Made by a program: the position numbers and the translations under genes. Positions 53,101 through 64,000 of a stretch of DNA of 64,000 nt are shown here, piece after piece. Within the stretch, counting starts at the first letter, position 1. Each line of letters starts with the position of its first letter. Under the pieces are notes generated by a model that was not told where the DNA came from, made no database searches, and was given only the letters and a program-made list of their open reading frames with translations. Source of the stretch: Auanema rhodensis. Lineage: Eukaryota; Nematoda; Chromadorea; Rhabditida; Rhabditidae. The stretch lies in assembly GCA_964057225.1 (NCBI GenBank), contig OZ059898.1, forward strand, positions 2,604,001 through 2,668,000, written 5' to 3'.

Positions 53101-56100
53101 TCAATCTGTGTTATCAGATTTGCGCTAGCTTAAAAATGCACCGAGATATCAACTGATATAAGTTCACACTTATATCCTCGATTTTCACCCTGAAGAAATA
53201 ATTTTTTCGTTGAATAACATTGTCCATCGTCTTTGCCTTGAAAAAAGGAATCTAAAAACATCTACTTTTTGCTAAATTATTTTGAAATTTTTCGAAAAAA
53301 TTTTTGTCAAAATGTTTTTGGAAGCAATGTTGAGTGTACATGGAAACTCAACATACACTAATGCATCATTTTTCTAACGATCATAACTAATTTTTGTATT
53401 AAGCTTTTCTCAATGTAGTATAGTGCATTCGATGCGAATTTTTAAGCTGCGTCGATCTGTGTTATCAGATTTGCGCTAGCTTAAAAATGCACCGAGATAT
53501 CAACTGATATAAGTTCACACTTATATCCTCGATTTTCACCCTGAAGAAATAATTTTTTCGTTGAATAACATTGTCCATCGTCTTTGCCTTGAAAAAAGGA
53601 ATCTAAAAACATCTACTTTTTGCTAAATTATTTTGAAATTTTTCGAAAAAATTTTTGTCAAAATGTTTTTGGAAGCAATGTTGAGTGTACATGGAAACTC
53701 AACATACACTAATGCATCATTTTTCAAACGATCATAACTAATTTTTGTATCAAGTGTTTCTCAATGTAATATAGTGCATTCGATGCGGATTTTTAAGCTG
53801 CGTCGATCTGTGTTATCAGATTTGCGCTAGCTTAAAAATGCACCGAGATATCAACTGATATAAGTTCACACTTATATCCTCGATTTTCACCCTGAAGAAT
53901 TAATTTTTTCGTTGAATAACATTGTCCATCGTCTTTGCCTTGAAAAATGGAATCTAAAAACATCTACTTTTTGCTAAATTATTTTGAAATTTTTCGAAAC
54001 AATTTTTGTCAAAATGTTTTTGGAAGCAATGTTGAGTGTACATGGAAACTCAACATACACTAATGCATCATTTTTCAAACGATCATAACTAATTTTTGTA
54101 TCAAGCGTTTCTTAATGTAGTATAGTGCATTCAATCCGGATTTTTAAGCTGCGTCAATCTGTGTTATCAGATTTGCGCTAGCTTAAAAATGCACCGAGAT
54201 ATCAACTGATATAAGTTCACACTTATATCCTCGATTTTCACCCTGAAGAAATAATTTTTTCGTTGAATAACATTGTCCATCGTCTTTGCCTTGAAAAAAG
54301 GAATCTAAAAACATCTACTTTTTGCTAAATTATTTTGAAATTTTTCGAAAAAATTTTTGTCAAAATGTTTTTGGAAGCAATGTTGAGTGTACATGGAAAC
54401 TCAACATACACTAATGCATCATTTTTCTAACGATCATAACTAATTTTTGTATTAAGCTTTTCTCAATGTAGTATAGTGCATTCGATGCGAATTTTTAAGC
54501 TGCGTCGATCTGTGTTATCAGATTTGCGCTAGCTTAAAAATGCACCGAGATATCAACTGATATAAGTTCACACTTATATCCTCGATTTTCACCCTGAAGA
54601 ATTAATTTTTTCGTTGAATAACATTGTCCATCGTCTTTGCCTTGAAAAATGGAATCTTAAAACATCTACTTTTTGCTAAATTATTTTGAAATTTTTCGAA
54701 AAAATTTTTGTCAAAATGTTTTTGGAAGCAATGTTGAGTGTACATGGAAACTCAACATACACTAATGCATCATTTTTCAAACGATCATAACTAATTTTTG
54801 TATCAAGTGTTTCTCAATGTAATATAGTGCATTCGATGCGGATTTTTAAGCTGCGTCGATCTGTGTTATCAGATTTGCGCTAGCTTAAAAATGCACCGAG
54901 ATATCAACTGATATAAGTTCACACTTATATCCTCGATTTTCACCCTGAAGAATTAATTTTTTCGTTGAATAACATTGTCCATCGTCTTTGCCTTGAAAAA
55001 TGGAATCTAAAAACATCTACTTTTTGCTAAATTATTTTGAAATTTTTCGAAACAATTTTTGTCAAAATGTTTTTGGAAGCAATGTTGAGTGTACATGGAA
55101 ACTCAACATACACTAATGCATCATTTTTCAAACGGTCATAACTAATTTTTGTATCAAGCGTTTCTTAATGTAGTATAGTGCATTTGATCCGGATTTTTAA
55201 GCTGCGTCAATCTGTGTTATCAGATTTGCGCTAGCTTAAAAATGCACCGAGATATCAACTGATATAAGTTCACACTTATATCCTCGATTTTCACCCTGAA
55301 GAAATAATTTTTTCGTTGAATAACATTGTCCATCGTCTTTGCCTTGAAAAAAGGAATCTAAAAACATCTACTTTTTGCTAAATTATTTTGAAAGTTTTCG
55401 AAAAAATTTTTGTCAAAATGTTTTTGGAAGCAATGTTGAGTGTACATGGAAACTCAACATACACTAATGCATCATTTTTCTAACGATCATAACTAATTTT
55501 TGTATTAAGCTTTTCTCAATGTAGTATAGTGCTTTCGATGCGGATTTTTAAGCTGCGTCGATCTGTGTTATCAGATTTGCGCTAGCTTAAAAATGCACCG
55601 AGATATCAACTGATATAAGTTCACACTTATATCCTCGATTTTCACCCTGAAGAATTAATTTTTTCGTTGAATAACATTGTCCATCGTCTTTGCCTTGAAA
55701 AATGGAATCTTAAAACATCTACTTTTTGCTAAATTATTTTGAAATTTTTCGAAAAAATTTTTGTCAAAATGTTTTTGGAAGCAATGTTGAGTGTACATGG
55801 AAACTCAACATACACTAATGCATCATTTTTCAAACGATCATAACTAATTTTTGTATTAAGTGTTTCTCAATGTAATATAGTGCATTCGATGCGGATTGTT
55901 AAGCTGCGTCGATCTGTGTTATCAGATTTGCGCTAGCTTAAAAATGCACCGAGATATCAACTGATATAAGTTCACACTTATATCCTCGATTTTCACCCTG
56001 AAGAATTAATTTTTTCGTTGAATAACATTGTCCATCGTCTTTGCCTTGAAAAATGGAATCTTAAAACATCTACTTTTTGCTAAATTATTTTGAAATTTTT

Positions 56101-56158
56101 CGAAAAAATTTTTGTCAAAATGTTTTTGGAAGCAATGTTGAGTGTACATGGAAACTCA
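50192..56158. repeat. 3-monomer HOR (L-A-N, 1,053 bp) nested in a 9-monomer unit (3,159 bp)
   Basis: Seventeen monomers. L or L' starts at 50192, 51245, 52298, 53351, 54404 and 55457. A follows at 50543, 51596, 52649, 53702, 54755 and 55808. N2 or N3 sits between. The triplet with GAAAGTTTTCG, GTGCTTTCG and GGATTGTTAAG occurs at 51947 and again at 55106, exactly 3,159 bases (9 monomers) later. The L' at 53351 carries an N-type tail (A199, A247, A299), another head/tail switch. The N3 at 55106 has a private CATTTGATCC. Confidence 0.82.
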
Positions 56159-58966
56159 ACATACACTAATGCATCATTTTTCAAACGATCATAACTAATT
56201 TTTGTATCAAGTGTTTCTCAATGTAATATAGTGCATTCGATGCGGATTGTTAAGCTGCGTCGATCTGTGTTATCAGATTTGCGCTAGCTTAAAAATGCAC
56301 CGAGATATCAACTGATATAAGTTCACACTTATATCCTCGATTTTCACCCTGAAGAATTAATTTTTTCGTTGAATAACATTGTCCATCGTCTTTGCCTTGA
56401 AAAATGGAATCTAAAAACATCTACTTTTTGCTAAATTATTTTGAAATTTTTCGAAACAATTTTTGTCAAAATGTTTTTGGAAGCAATGTTGAGTGTACAT
56501 GGAAACTCAACATACACTAATGCATCATTTTTCAAACGGTCATAACTAATTTTTGTATCAAGCGTTTCTTAATGTAGTATAGTGCATTCGATCCGGATTT
56601 TTAAGCTGCGTCGATCTGTGTTATCAGATTTGCGCTAGCTTAAAAATGCACCGAGATATCAACTGATATAAGTTCACACTTATATCCTCGATTTTCACCC
56701 TGAAGAATTAATTTTTTTGTTGAATAACATTGTCCATCGTCTTTGCCTTGAAAAATGGAATCTAAAAACATCTACTTTTTGCTAAATTATTTTGAAATTT
56801 TTCGAAAAAATTTTTGTCAAAATGTTTTTGGAAGCAATGTTGAGTGTACATGGAAACTCAACATACACTAATGCATCATTTTTCAAACGATCATAACTAA
56901 TTTTTGTATCAAGGGTTTCTCAATGTAATATAGTGCATTCGATGCGGATTGTTAAGCTGCGTCGATCTGTGTTATCAGATTTGCGCTAGCTTAAAAATGC
57001 ACCGAGATATCAACTGATATAAGTTCACACTTATATCCTCGATTTTCACCCTGAAGAATTAATTTTTTCGTTGAATAACATTGTCCATCGTCTTTGCCTT
57101 GAAAAATGGAATCTAAAAACATCTACTTTTTGCTAAATTATTTTGAAATTTTTCGAAACAATTTTTGTCAAAATGTTTTTGGAAGCAATGTTGAGTGTAC
57201 ATGGAAACTCAACATACACTAATGCATCATTTTTCAAACGGTCATAACTAATTTTTGTATCAAGCGTTTCTTAATGTAGTAAAGTGCATTCGATCCGGAT
57301 TTTTAAGCTGCGTCGATCTGTGTTATCAGATTTGCGCTAGCTTAAAAATGCACCGAGATATCAACTGATATAAGTTCACACTTATATCCTCGATTTTCAC
57401 CCTGAAGAATTAATTTTTTTGTTGAATAACATTGTCCATCGTCTTTGCCTTGAAAAATGGAATCTAAAAACATCTACTTTTTGCTAAATTATTTTGAAAT
57501 TTTTCGAAAAAATTTTTGTCAAAATGTTTTTGGAAGCAATGTTGAGTGTACATGGAAACTCAACATACACTAATGCATCATTTTTCAAACGATCATAACT
57601 AATTTTTGTATCAAGGGTTTTTCAATGTAGTATAGTGCATTCGATGCGGATTTTTAAGCTGCGTCGATCTGTGTTATCAGATTTGCGCTAGCTTAAAAAT
57701 GCACCGAGATATCAACTGATATAAGTTCACACTTATATCCTCGATTTTCACCCTGAAGAAATAATTTTTTCGTTGAATATTATTGTCCATCGTCTTTGCC
57801 TTGAAAAAAGGAATCTAAAAACATCTACTTTTTGCTAAATTATTTTGAAATTTTTCGAAAAAAATTTTGTCAAAATGTTTTTGGAAGCAATGTTGAGTGT
57901 ACATGGAAACTCAACATACACTAATGCATCATTTTTCAAACGATCATAACTAATTTTTGTATCAAGCGTTTCTCAATGTAGTATAGTGCATTCGATGCGG
58001 ATTTTTAAGCTGCGTCGATCTGTGTTATCAGATTTGCGCTAGCTTAAAAATGCACCGAGATATCAACTGATATAAGTTCACACTTATATCGTCGATTTTC
58101 ACCCTGAAGAAATAATTTTTTCGTTGAATATTATTGTCCATCGTCTTTGCCTTGAAAAAAGGAATCTAAAAACATCTACTTTTTGCTAAATTATTTTGAA
58201 ATTTTTCGAAAAAATTTTTGTCAAAATGTTTTTGGAAGCAATGTTGAGTGTACATGGAAACTCAACATACACTAATGCATCATTTTTCAAACGATCATAA
58301 CTAATTTTTGTATCAAGTGTTTCTCAATGTAATATAGTGCATTCGATGCGGATTTTTAAGCTGCGTCGATCTGTGTTATCAGATTTGCGCTAGCTTAAAA
58401 ATGCACCGAGATATCAACTGATATAAGTTCACACTTATATCCTCGATTTTCACCCTGAAGAATTAATTTTTTCGTTGAATAACATTGTCCATCGTCTTTG
58501 CCTTGAAAAATGGAATCTAAAAACATCTACTTTTTGCTAAATTATTTTGAAATTTTTCGAAACAATTTTTGTCAAAATGTTTTTGGAAGCAATGTTGAGT
58601 GTACATGGAAACTCAACATACACTAATGCATCATTTTTCAAACGGTCATAACTAATTTTTGTATCAAGCGTTTCTTAATGTAGTATAGTGCATTCGATGC
58701 GGATTTTTAAGCTGCGTCGATCTGTGTTATCAGATTTGCGCTAGCTTAAAAATGCACCGAGATATCAACTGATATAAGTTCACACTTATATCCTCGATTT
58801 TCACCCTGAAGAATTAATTTTTTCGTTGAATAACATTGTCCATCGTCTTTGCCTTGAAAAATGAAATCTAAAAACATCTACTTTTTGCTAAATTATTTTG
58901 AAATTTTTCGAAAAACTTTTTGTCAAAATGTTTTTGGAAGCAATGTTGAGTGTACATGGAAACTCA
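56159..58966. repeat. Chimeric monomers leading into a remnant of the 7-monomer HOR
   Basis: Order is A with GATTGTT, P, an A/Q hybrid, P, Q, R, A, S'. The monomer at 56861 has the Q mark CAAGGG followed by type A marks (TCTCAATGTAATATA, GATTGTT), placing a switch between positions about 55 and 59. The last four (57563 to 58616) follow the Q-R-A-S' order of the 38960-45979 block, without S, like its 6-monomer unit. The monomer at 57212 has GTAAAGTGC and the one at 57914 has TATATCGTCG, both private. Confidence 0.78.
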
Positions 58967-61774
58967 ACATACACTAATGCATCATTTTTCAAACGATCAT
59001 AACTAATTTTTGTATCAAGCGTTTCTCAATGTAGTATAGTGCATTCGATGCGGATTTTTAAGCTGCGTCGATCTATGTTATCAGATTTGCGCTAGCTCAA
59101 AAATGCACCGAGATATCAACTGATATAAGTTCACACTTATATCCTCGATTTTCACCCTGAAGAATTAACTTTTTCGTTGAATAACATTGTCTATCGTCTT
59201 TGCCTTGAAAAATGGAATCTAAAAACATCTACTTTTCGCTAAATTATTTTGAAATTTTTCGAAAAAATTTTTGTCAAAATGTTTTTGGAAGCAATGTTGA
59301 GTGTACATGGAAACTCAACATACACTAATGCATCATTTTTCGAACGATCATAACTAATTTTTGTATCAAGCGTTTCTCAATGTAGTATAGTGCATTCGAT
59401 GCGGATTTTTAAGCTGCGTCGATCTATGTTATCAGATTTGCGCTAGCTCAAAAATGCACCGAGATATCAACTGATATAAGTTCACACTTATATCCTCGAT
59501 TTTCACCCTGAAGAATTAACTTTTTCGTTGAATAACATTGTCTATCGTCTTTGCCTTGAAAAATGGAATCTAAAAACATCTACTTTTCGCTAAATTATTT
59601 TGAAATTTTTCGAAACAAATTTTGTCAAAATGTTTTTGGAAGCAATGTTGAGTGTACATGGAAACTCAACATACACTAATGCATCATTTTTCAAACGGTC
59701 ATAACTAATTTTTGTATCAAGCGTTTCTTAATGTAGTATAGTGCATTCGATCCGGATTTTTAAGCTGCGTCAATCTGTGTTATCAGATTTGCGCTAGCTT
59801 AAAAATGCACCGAGATATCAACTGATATAAGTTCACACTTATATCCTCGATTTTCACCCTGAAGAAATAATTTTTTCGTTGAATAACATTGTCCATCGTC
59901 TTTGCCTTGAAAAAAGGAATCTAAAAACATCTACTTTTTGCTAAATTATTTTGAAATTTTTCGAAAAAATTTTTGTCAAAATGTTTTTGGAAGCAATGTT
60001 GAGTGTACATGGAAACTCAACATACACTAATGCATCATTTTTCTAACGATCATAACTAATTTTTGTATTAAGCTTTTCTCAATGTAGTATATTGCATTCG
60101 ATGCGGATTTTTAAGCTGCGTCGATCTGTGTTATCAGATTTGCGCTAGCTTAAAAATGCACCGAGATATCAACTGATATAAGTTCACACTTATATCCTCG
60201 ATTTTCACCCTGAAGAATTAATTTTTTCGTTGAATAACATTGTCCATCGTCTTTGCCTTGAAAAATGAAATCTAAAAACATCTACTTTTTGCTAAATTAT
60301 TTTGAAATTTTTCGAAAAACTTTTTGTCAAAATGTTTTTGGAAGCAATGTTGAGTGTACATGGAAACTCAACATACACTAATGCATCATTTTTCAAACGA
60401 TCATAACTAATTTTTGTATCAAGCGTTTCTCAATGTAGTATAGTGCATTCGATGCGGATTTTTAAGCTGCGTCGATCTATGTTATCAGATTTGCGCTAGC
60501 TCAAAAATGCACCGAGATATCAACTGATATAAGTTCACACTTATATCCTCGATTTTCACCCTGAAGAATTAACTTTTTCGTTGAATAACATTGTCTATCG
60601 TCTTTGCCTTGAAAAATGGAATCTAAAAACATCTACTTTTCGCTAAATTATTTTGAAATTTTTCGAAAAAATTTTTGTCAAAATGTTTTTGGAAGCAATG
60701 TTGAGTGTACATGGAAACTCAACATACACTAATGCATCATTTTTCGAACGATCATAACTAATTTTTGTATCAAGCGTTTCTCAATGTAGTATAGTGCATT
60801 CGATGCGGATTTTTAAGCTGCGTCGATCTATGTTATCAGATTTGCGCTAGCTCAAAAATGCACCGAGATATCAACTGATATAAGTTCACACTTATATCCT
60901 CGATTTTCACCCTGAAGAATTAACTTTTTCGTTGAATAACATTGTCTATCGTCTTTGCCTTGAAAAATGGAATCTAAAAACATCTACTTTTCGCTAAATT
61001 ATTTTGAAATTTTTCGAAACAAATTTTGTCAAAATGTTTTTGGAAGCAATGTTGAGTGTACATGGAAACTCAACATACACTAATGCATCATTTTTCAAAC
61101 GGTCATAACTAATTTTTGTATCAAGCGTTTCTTGATGTAGTATAGTGCATTCGATCCGGATTTTTAAGCTGCGTCAATCTGTGTTATCAGATTTGCGCTA
61201 GCTTAAAAATGCACCGAGATATCAACTGATATAAGTTCACACTTATATCCTCGATTTTCACCCTGAAGAAATAATTTTTTCGTTGAATAACATTGTCCAT
61301 CGTCTTTGCCTTGAAAAAAGGAATCTAAAAACATCTACTTTTTGCTAAATTATTTTGAAATTTTTCGAAAAAATTTTTGTCAAAATGTTTTTGGAAGCAA
61401 TGTTGAGTGTACATGGAAACTCAACATACACTAATGCATCATTTTTCTAACGATCATAACTAATTTTTGTATTAAGCTTTTCTCAATGTAGTATATTGCA
61501 TTCGATGCGGATTTTTAAGCTGCGTCGATCTGTGTTATCAGATTTGCGCTAGCTTAAAAATGCACCGAGATATCAACTGATATAAGTTTACACTTATATC
61601 CTCGATTTTCACCCTGAAGAATTAATTTTTTCGTTGAATAACATTGTCCATCGTCTTTGCCTTGAAAAATGGAATCTTAAAACATCTACTTTTTGCTAAA
61701 TTATTTTGAAATTTTTCGAAAAAATTTTTGTCAAAATGTTTTTGGAAGCAATGTTGAGTGTACATGGAAACTCA
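58967..61774. repeat. 4-monomer HOR (1,404 bp), two copies: U, U', N3, L
   Basis: Copies are 58967-60370 and 60371-61774. Marks are U (GATCTATG, AGCTCAAAAA), U' (TTTTTCGAACGA with AAACAAATTTTG), N3 (GATCCGG, G30) and L (GTATATTGC). All recur at +1404. The L at 60020 ends with the S' tail (AAATGAAATC, AAAACTTTTTG) and is therefore an L/S' chimera. That tail precedes U here exactly as S' precedes U at 58616, so the duplication breakpoint probably lies inside this monomer. The N3 at 61073 has a private CTTGATGTAG. Confidence 0.83.
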
Positions 61775-64000
61775 ACATACACTAATGCATCATTTTTCTA
61801 ACGATCATAACTAATTTTTGTATTAAGCTTTTCTCAATGTAGTATAGTGCATTCGATGCGGATTTTTAAGCTGCGTCGATCTGTGTTATCAGATTTGCGC
61901 TAGCTTAAAAATACACCGAGATATCAACTGATATAAGTTCACACTTATATCCTCGATTTTCACCCTGAAGAATTAATTTTTTCGTTGAATAACATTGTCC
62001 ATCGTCTTTGCCTTGAAAAATGGAATCTTAAAACATCTACTTTTTGCTAAATTATTAGAAATTTTTCGAAAAAATTTTTGTCAAAATGTTTTTGGAAGCA
62101 ATGTTGAGTGTACATGGAAACTCAACATACACTAATGCATCATTTTTCAAACGATCATAACTAATTTTTGTATCAAGTGTTTCTCAATGTAATATAGTGC
62201 ATTCGATGCGGATTTTTAAGCTGCGTCGATCTGTGTTATCAGATTTGCGCTAGCTTAAAAATGCACCGAGATATCAACTGATATAAGTTCACACTTATAT
62301 CCTCGATTTTCACCCTGAAGAATTAATTTTTTCGTTGAATAACATTGTCCATCGTCTTTGCCTTGAAAAATGGAATCTAAAAACATCTACTTTTCGCTAA
62401 ATTATTTTGAAATTTTTCGAAACAAATTTTGTCAAAATGTTTTTGGAAGCAATGTTGAGTGTACATGGAAACTCAACATACACTAATGCATCATTTTTCA
62501 AACGGTCATAACTAATTTTTGTATCAAGCGTTTCTTAATGTAGTATAGTGCATTCGATCCGGATTTTTAAGCTGCGTCAATCTGTGTTATCAGATTTGCG
62601 CTAGCTTAAAAATGCACCGAGATATCAACTGATATAAGTTCACACTTATATCCTCGATTTTCACCCTGAAGAATTAATTTTTTCGTTGAATAACATTGTC
62701 CATCGTCTTTGCCTTGAAAAATGGAATCTTAAAACATCTACTTTTTGCTAAATTATTTTGAAATTTTTCGAAAAAATTTTTGTCAAAATGTTTTTGGAAG
62801 CAATGTTGAGTGTACATGGAAACTCAACATACACTAATGCATCATTTTTCAAACGATCATAACTAATTTTTGTATTAAGTGTTTCTCAATGTAATATAGT
62901 GCATTCGATGCGGATTGTTAAGCTGCGTCGATCTGTGTTATCAGATTTGCGCTAGCTTAAAAATGCACCGAGATATCAACTGATATAAGTTCACACTTAT
63001 ATCCTCGATTTTCACCCTGAAGAATTAATTTTTTCGTTGAATAACATTGTCCATCGTCTTTGCCTTGAAAAATGGAATCTAAAAACATCTACTTTTTGCT
63101 AAATTATTTTGAAATTTTTCGAAACAATTTTTGTCAAAATGTTTTTGGAAGCAATGTTGAGTGTACATGGAAACTCAACATACACTAATGCATCATTTTT
63201 CAAACGATCATAACTAATTTTTGTATCAAGCGTTTCTTAATGTAGTATAGTGCATTCAATCCGGATTTTTAAGCTGCGTCAATCTGTGTTATCAGATTTG
63301 CGCTAGCTTAAAAATGCACCGAGATATCAACTGATATAAGTTCACACTTATATCCTCGATTTTCACCCTGAAGAAATAATTTTTTCGTTGAATAACATTG
63401 TCCATCGTCTTTGCCTTGAAAAAAGGAATCTAAAAACATCTACTTTTTGCTAAATTATTTTGAAATTTTTCGAAAAAATTTTTGTCAAAATGTTTTTGGA
63501 AGCAATGTTGAGTGTACATGGAAACTCAACATACACTAATGCATCATTTTTCTAACGATCATAACTAATTTTTGTATTAAGCTTTTCTTAATGTAGTATA
63601 GTGCATTCGATGCGAATTTTTAAGCTGCGTCGATCTGTGTTATCAGATTTGCGCTAGCTTAAAAATGCACCGAGATATCAACTGATATAAGTTCACACTT
63701 ATATCCTCGATTTTCACCCTGAAGAATTAATTTTTTCGTTGAATAACATTGTCCATCGTCTTTGCCTTGAAAAATGGAATCTTAAAACATCTACTTTTTG
63801 CTAAATTATTTTGAAATTTTTCGAAAAAATTTTTGTCAAAATGTTTTTGGAAGCAATGTTGAGTGTACATGGAAACTCAACATACACTAATGCATCATTT
63901 TTCAAACGATCATAACTAATTTTTGTATCAAGTGTTTCTCAATGTAATATAGTGCATTCAATCCGGATTTTTAAGCTGCGTCAATCTGTGTTATCAGATT
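61775..64000. repeat. Mixed end of the window: L, A, N3, A, N2, L', partial A/N2 hybrid
   Basis: Six full monomers and one partial copy. The first (61775) has AAATACACCG and a one-base shortening. The second (62125) is type A with C271 and AAACAAATTTTG, a tail otherwise seen in U'. The monomer at 62827 carries TATTAAGTG and GATTGTT, as at 52649 and 55808. The last piece (63880-64000) begins as type A (T54, A68) and switches to N2 (CAATCCGG, GTCAATC) between positions 68 and 81. The array continues past the window edge. Confidence 0.8.
62051..62060. repeat. Single-base shortening in monomer (ATTATTAGAA)
   Basis: Other copies read ATTATTTTGAA at monomer 276-286; this one reads ATTATTAGAA, one base shorter with an A replacing the end of the T run. 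It is the third and last phase shift in the window and is not shared with any other monomer I saw. Confidence 0.88.

Larger units (their letters stand above)
1..64000. repeat. Tandem satellite DNA array, 351-bp monomer, about 182.3 copies
   Basis: The same roughly 351-bp unit starts at 1, 352, 703, 1054 and so on in one orientation to the window end. The last full copy ends at 63879 and a 121-base partial copy follows. Hand count of copy 1 gives 110 G+C of 351 (about 31%). Copies differ mainly by substitutions at about 20 recurring sites. Only three single-base deletions shift the phase in 64 kb. The array runs off both window edges, so its true length is unknown. No unique sequence, gene or transposable element interrupts it. 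Satellites of this size and composition typically form constitutive heterochromatin at or near centromeres or on sex or B chromosomes. AT-rich monomers near 350 bp are frequent in insects. Species and family are not recognised. A length of 351 bp is close to two nucleosome repeats, which is compatible with dinucleosome phasing (inference). Confidence 0.99.

Noticed and set aside
1-64000. CRISPR array or other bacterial repeat system
   Set aside because: The period is 351 bp with no short repeat alternating with unique spacers, no cas-like genes and no open reading frames. All of the unit is repeated.
1-64000. LTRs, TIRs or a transposon-derived repeat
   Set aside because: No coding remnants, no target-site duplications and no terminal repeats bounding a unit. 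The dyads are internal to every monomer and the array is strictly head-to-tail.
1-64000. rRNA, tRNA, snRNA or histone gene tandem cluster
   Set aside because: The unit is too short for rDNA or histone repeats, and no cloverleaf, A/B box pair or conserved RNA core is visible. The 89-137 hairpin does not resemble a known RNA gene.
1-64000. Telomeric or simple-sequence repeats
   Set aside because: No TTAGG, TTAGGG or similar runs occur; short A and T tracts are part of the 351-bp unit.

Overview
The whole window is one uninterrupted head-to-tail satellite DNA array. A 351-bp, AT-rich monomer (about 31% G+C by hand count of the first copy) repeats about 182.3 times, always in the same orientation. 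The phase starts at base 1 and the last full monomer ends at 63879, followed by a 121-base partial copy (63880-64000). The accumulated phase shift is exactly three bases, explained by three single-base deletions (near 22773, 30143 and 62051). I see no protein-coding gene, RNA gene, transposon, unique spacer or inversion. This points to constitutive (pericentromeric, centromeric or sex-chromosome-type) heterochromatin of a eukaryote. AT-rich monomers of about 350 bp are common in insects, but I do not recognise the family and cannot name the species.

Monomer positions (1-351) below are counted from base 1 of the window. Most variation lies at a small set of diagnostic sites: 25/28/30, 50-55, 61, 68, 81-87, 104, 199, 218-219, 226, 247, 255, 271 and 299. 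I use these monomer labels. A: T54 and A68. L: T25, T50 and T55; L' also has A87. G: L-like with A86 in place of G. N: T61, C84, A104; N2 also has A81; N3 has G30. E: A28. K: A28 with T55. D: TTT run before 61, with A199 and TT at 218-219. S, S', U, V, Q, R: members of the 7-monomer unit.

By these labels the array is a mosaic of higher-order repeats (HORs). 1-5265: 8-monomer unit. 5266-9477: 7-monomer unit. 9478-16146: mixed, with a 4-monomer unit. 16147-30886: two adjacent, nearly identical 7,370-bp units of 21 monomers. 30887-37555: A/L'/N2 mixture becoming a 3-monomer unit. 37556-38959: a linker. 38960-45979: 7-monomer unit, two full copies and one of six monomers. 45980-50191: twelve consecutive N2 monomers. 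50192-56158: 3-monomer unit inside a 9-monomer unit. 56159-58966: chimeric monomers and a remnant of the 7-monomer unit. 58967-61774: 4-monomer unit, twice. 61775-64000: mixed end.

Each monomer carries four dyad-symmetric elements, most of them in the two least variable parts of the monomer. Nothing here is a gene system. The interest lies in the HOR architecture, the conserved dyads, the strict length conservation and the visible record of unequal exchange and gene conversion. HOR calls come from reading the diagnostic sites by eye, not from a computed alignment.
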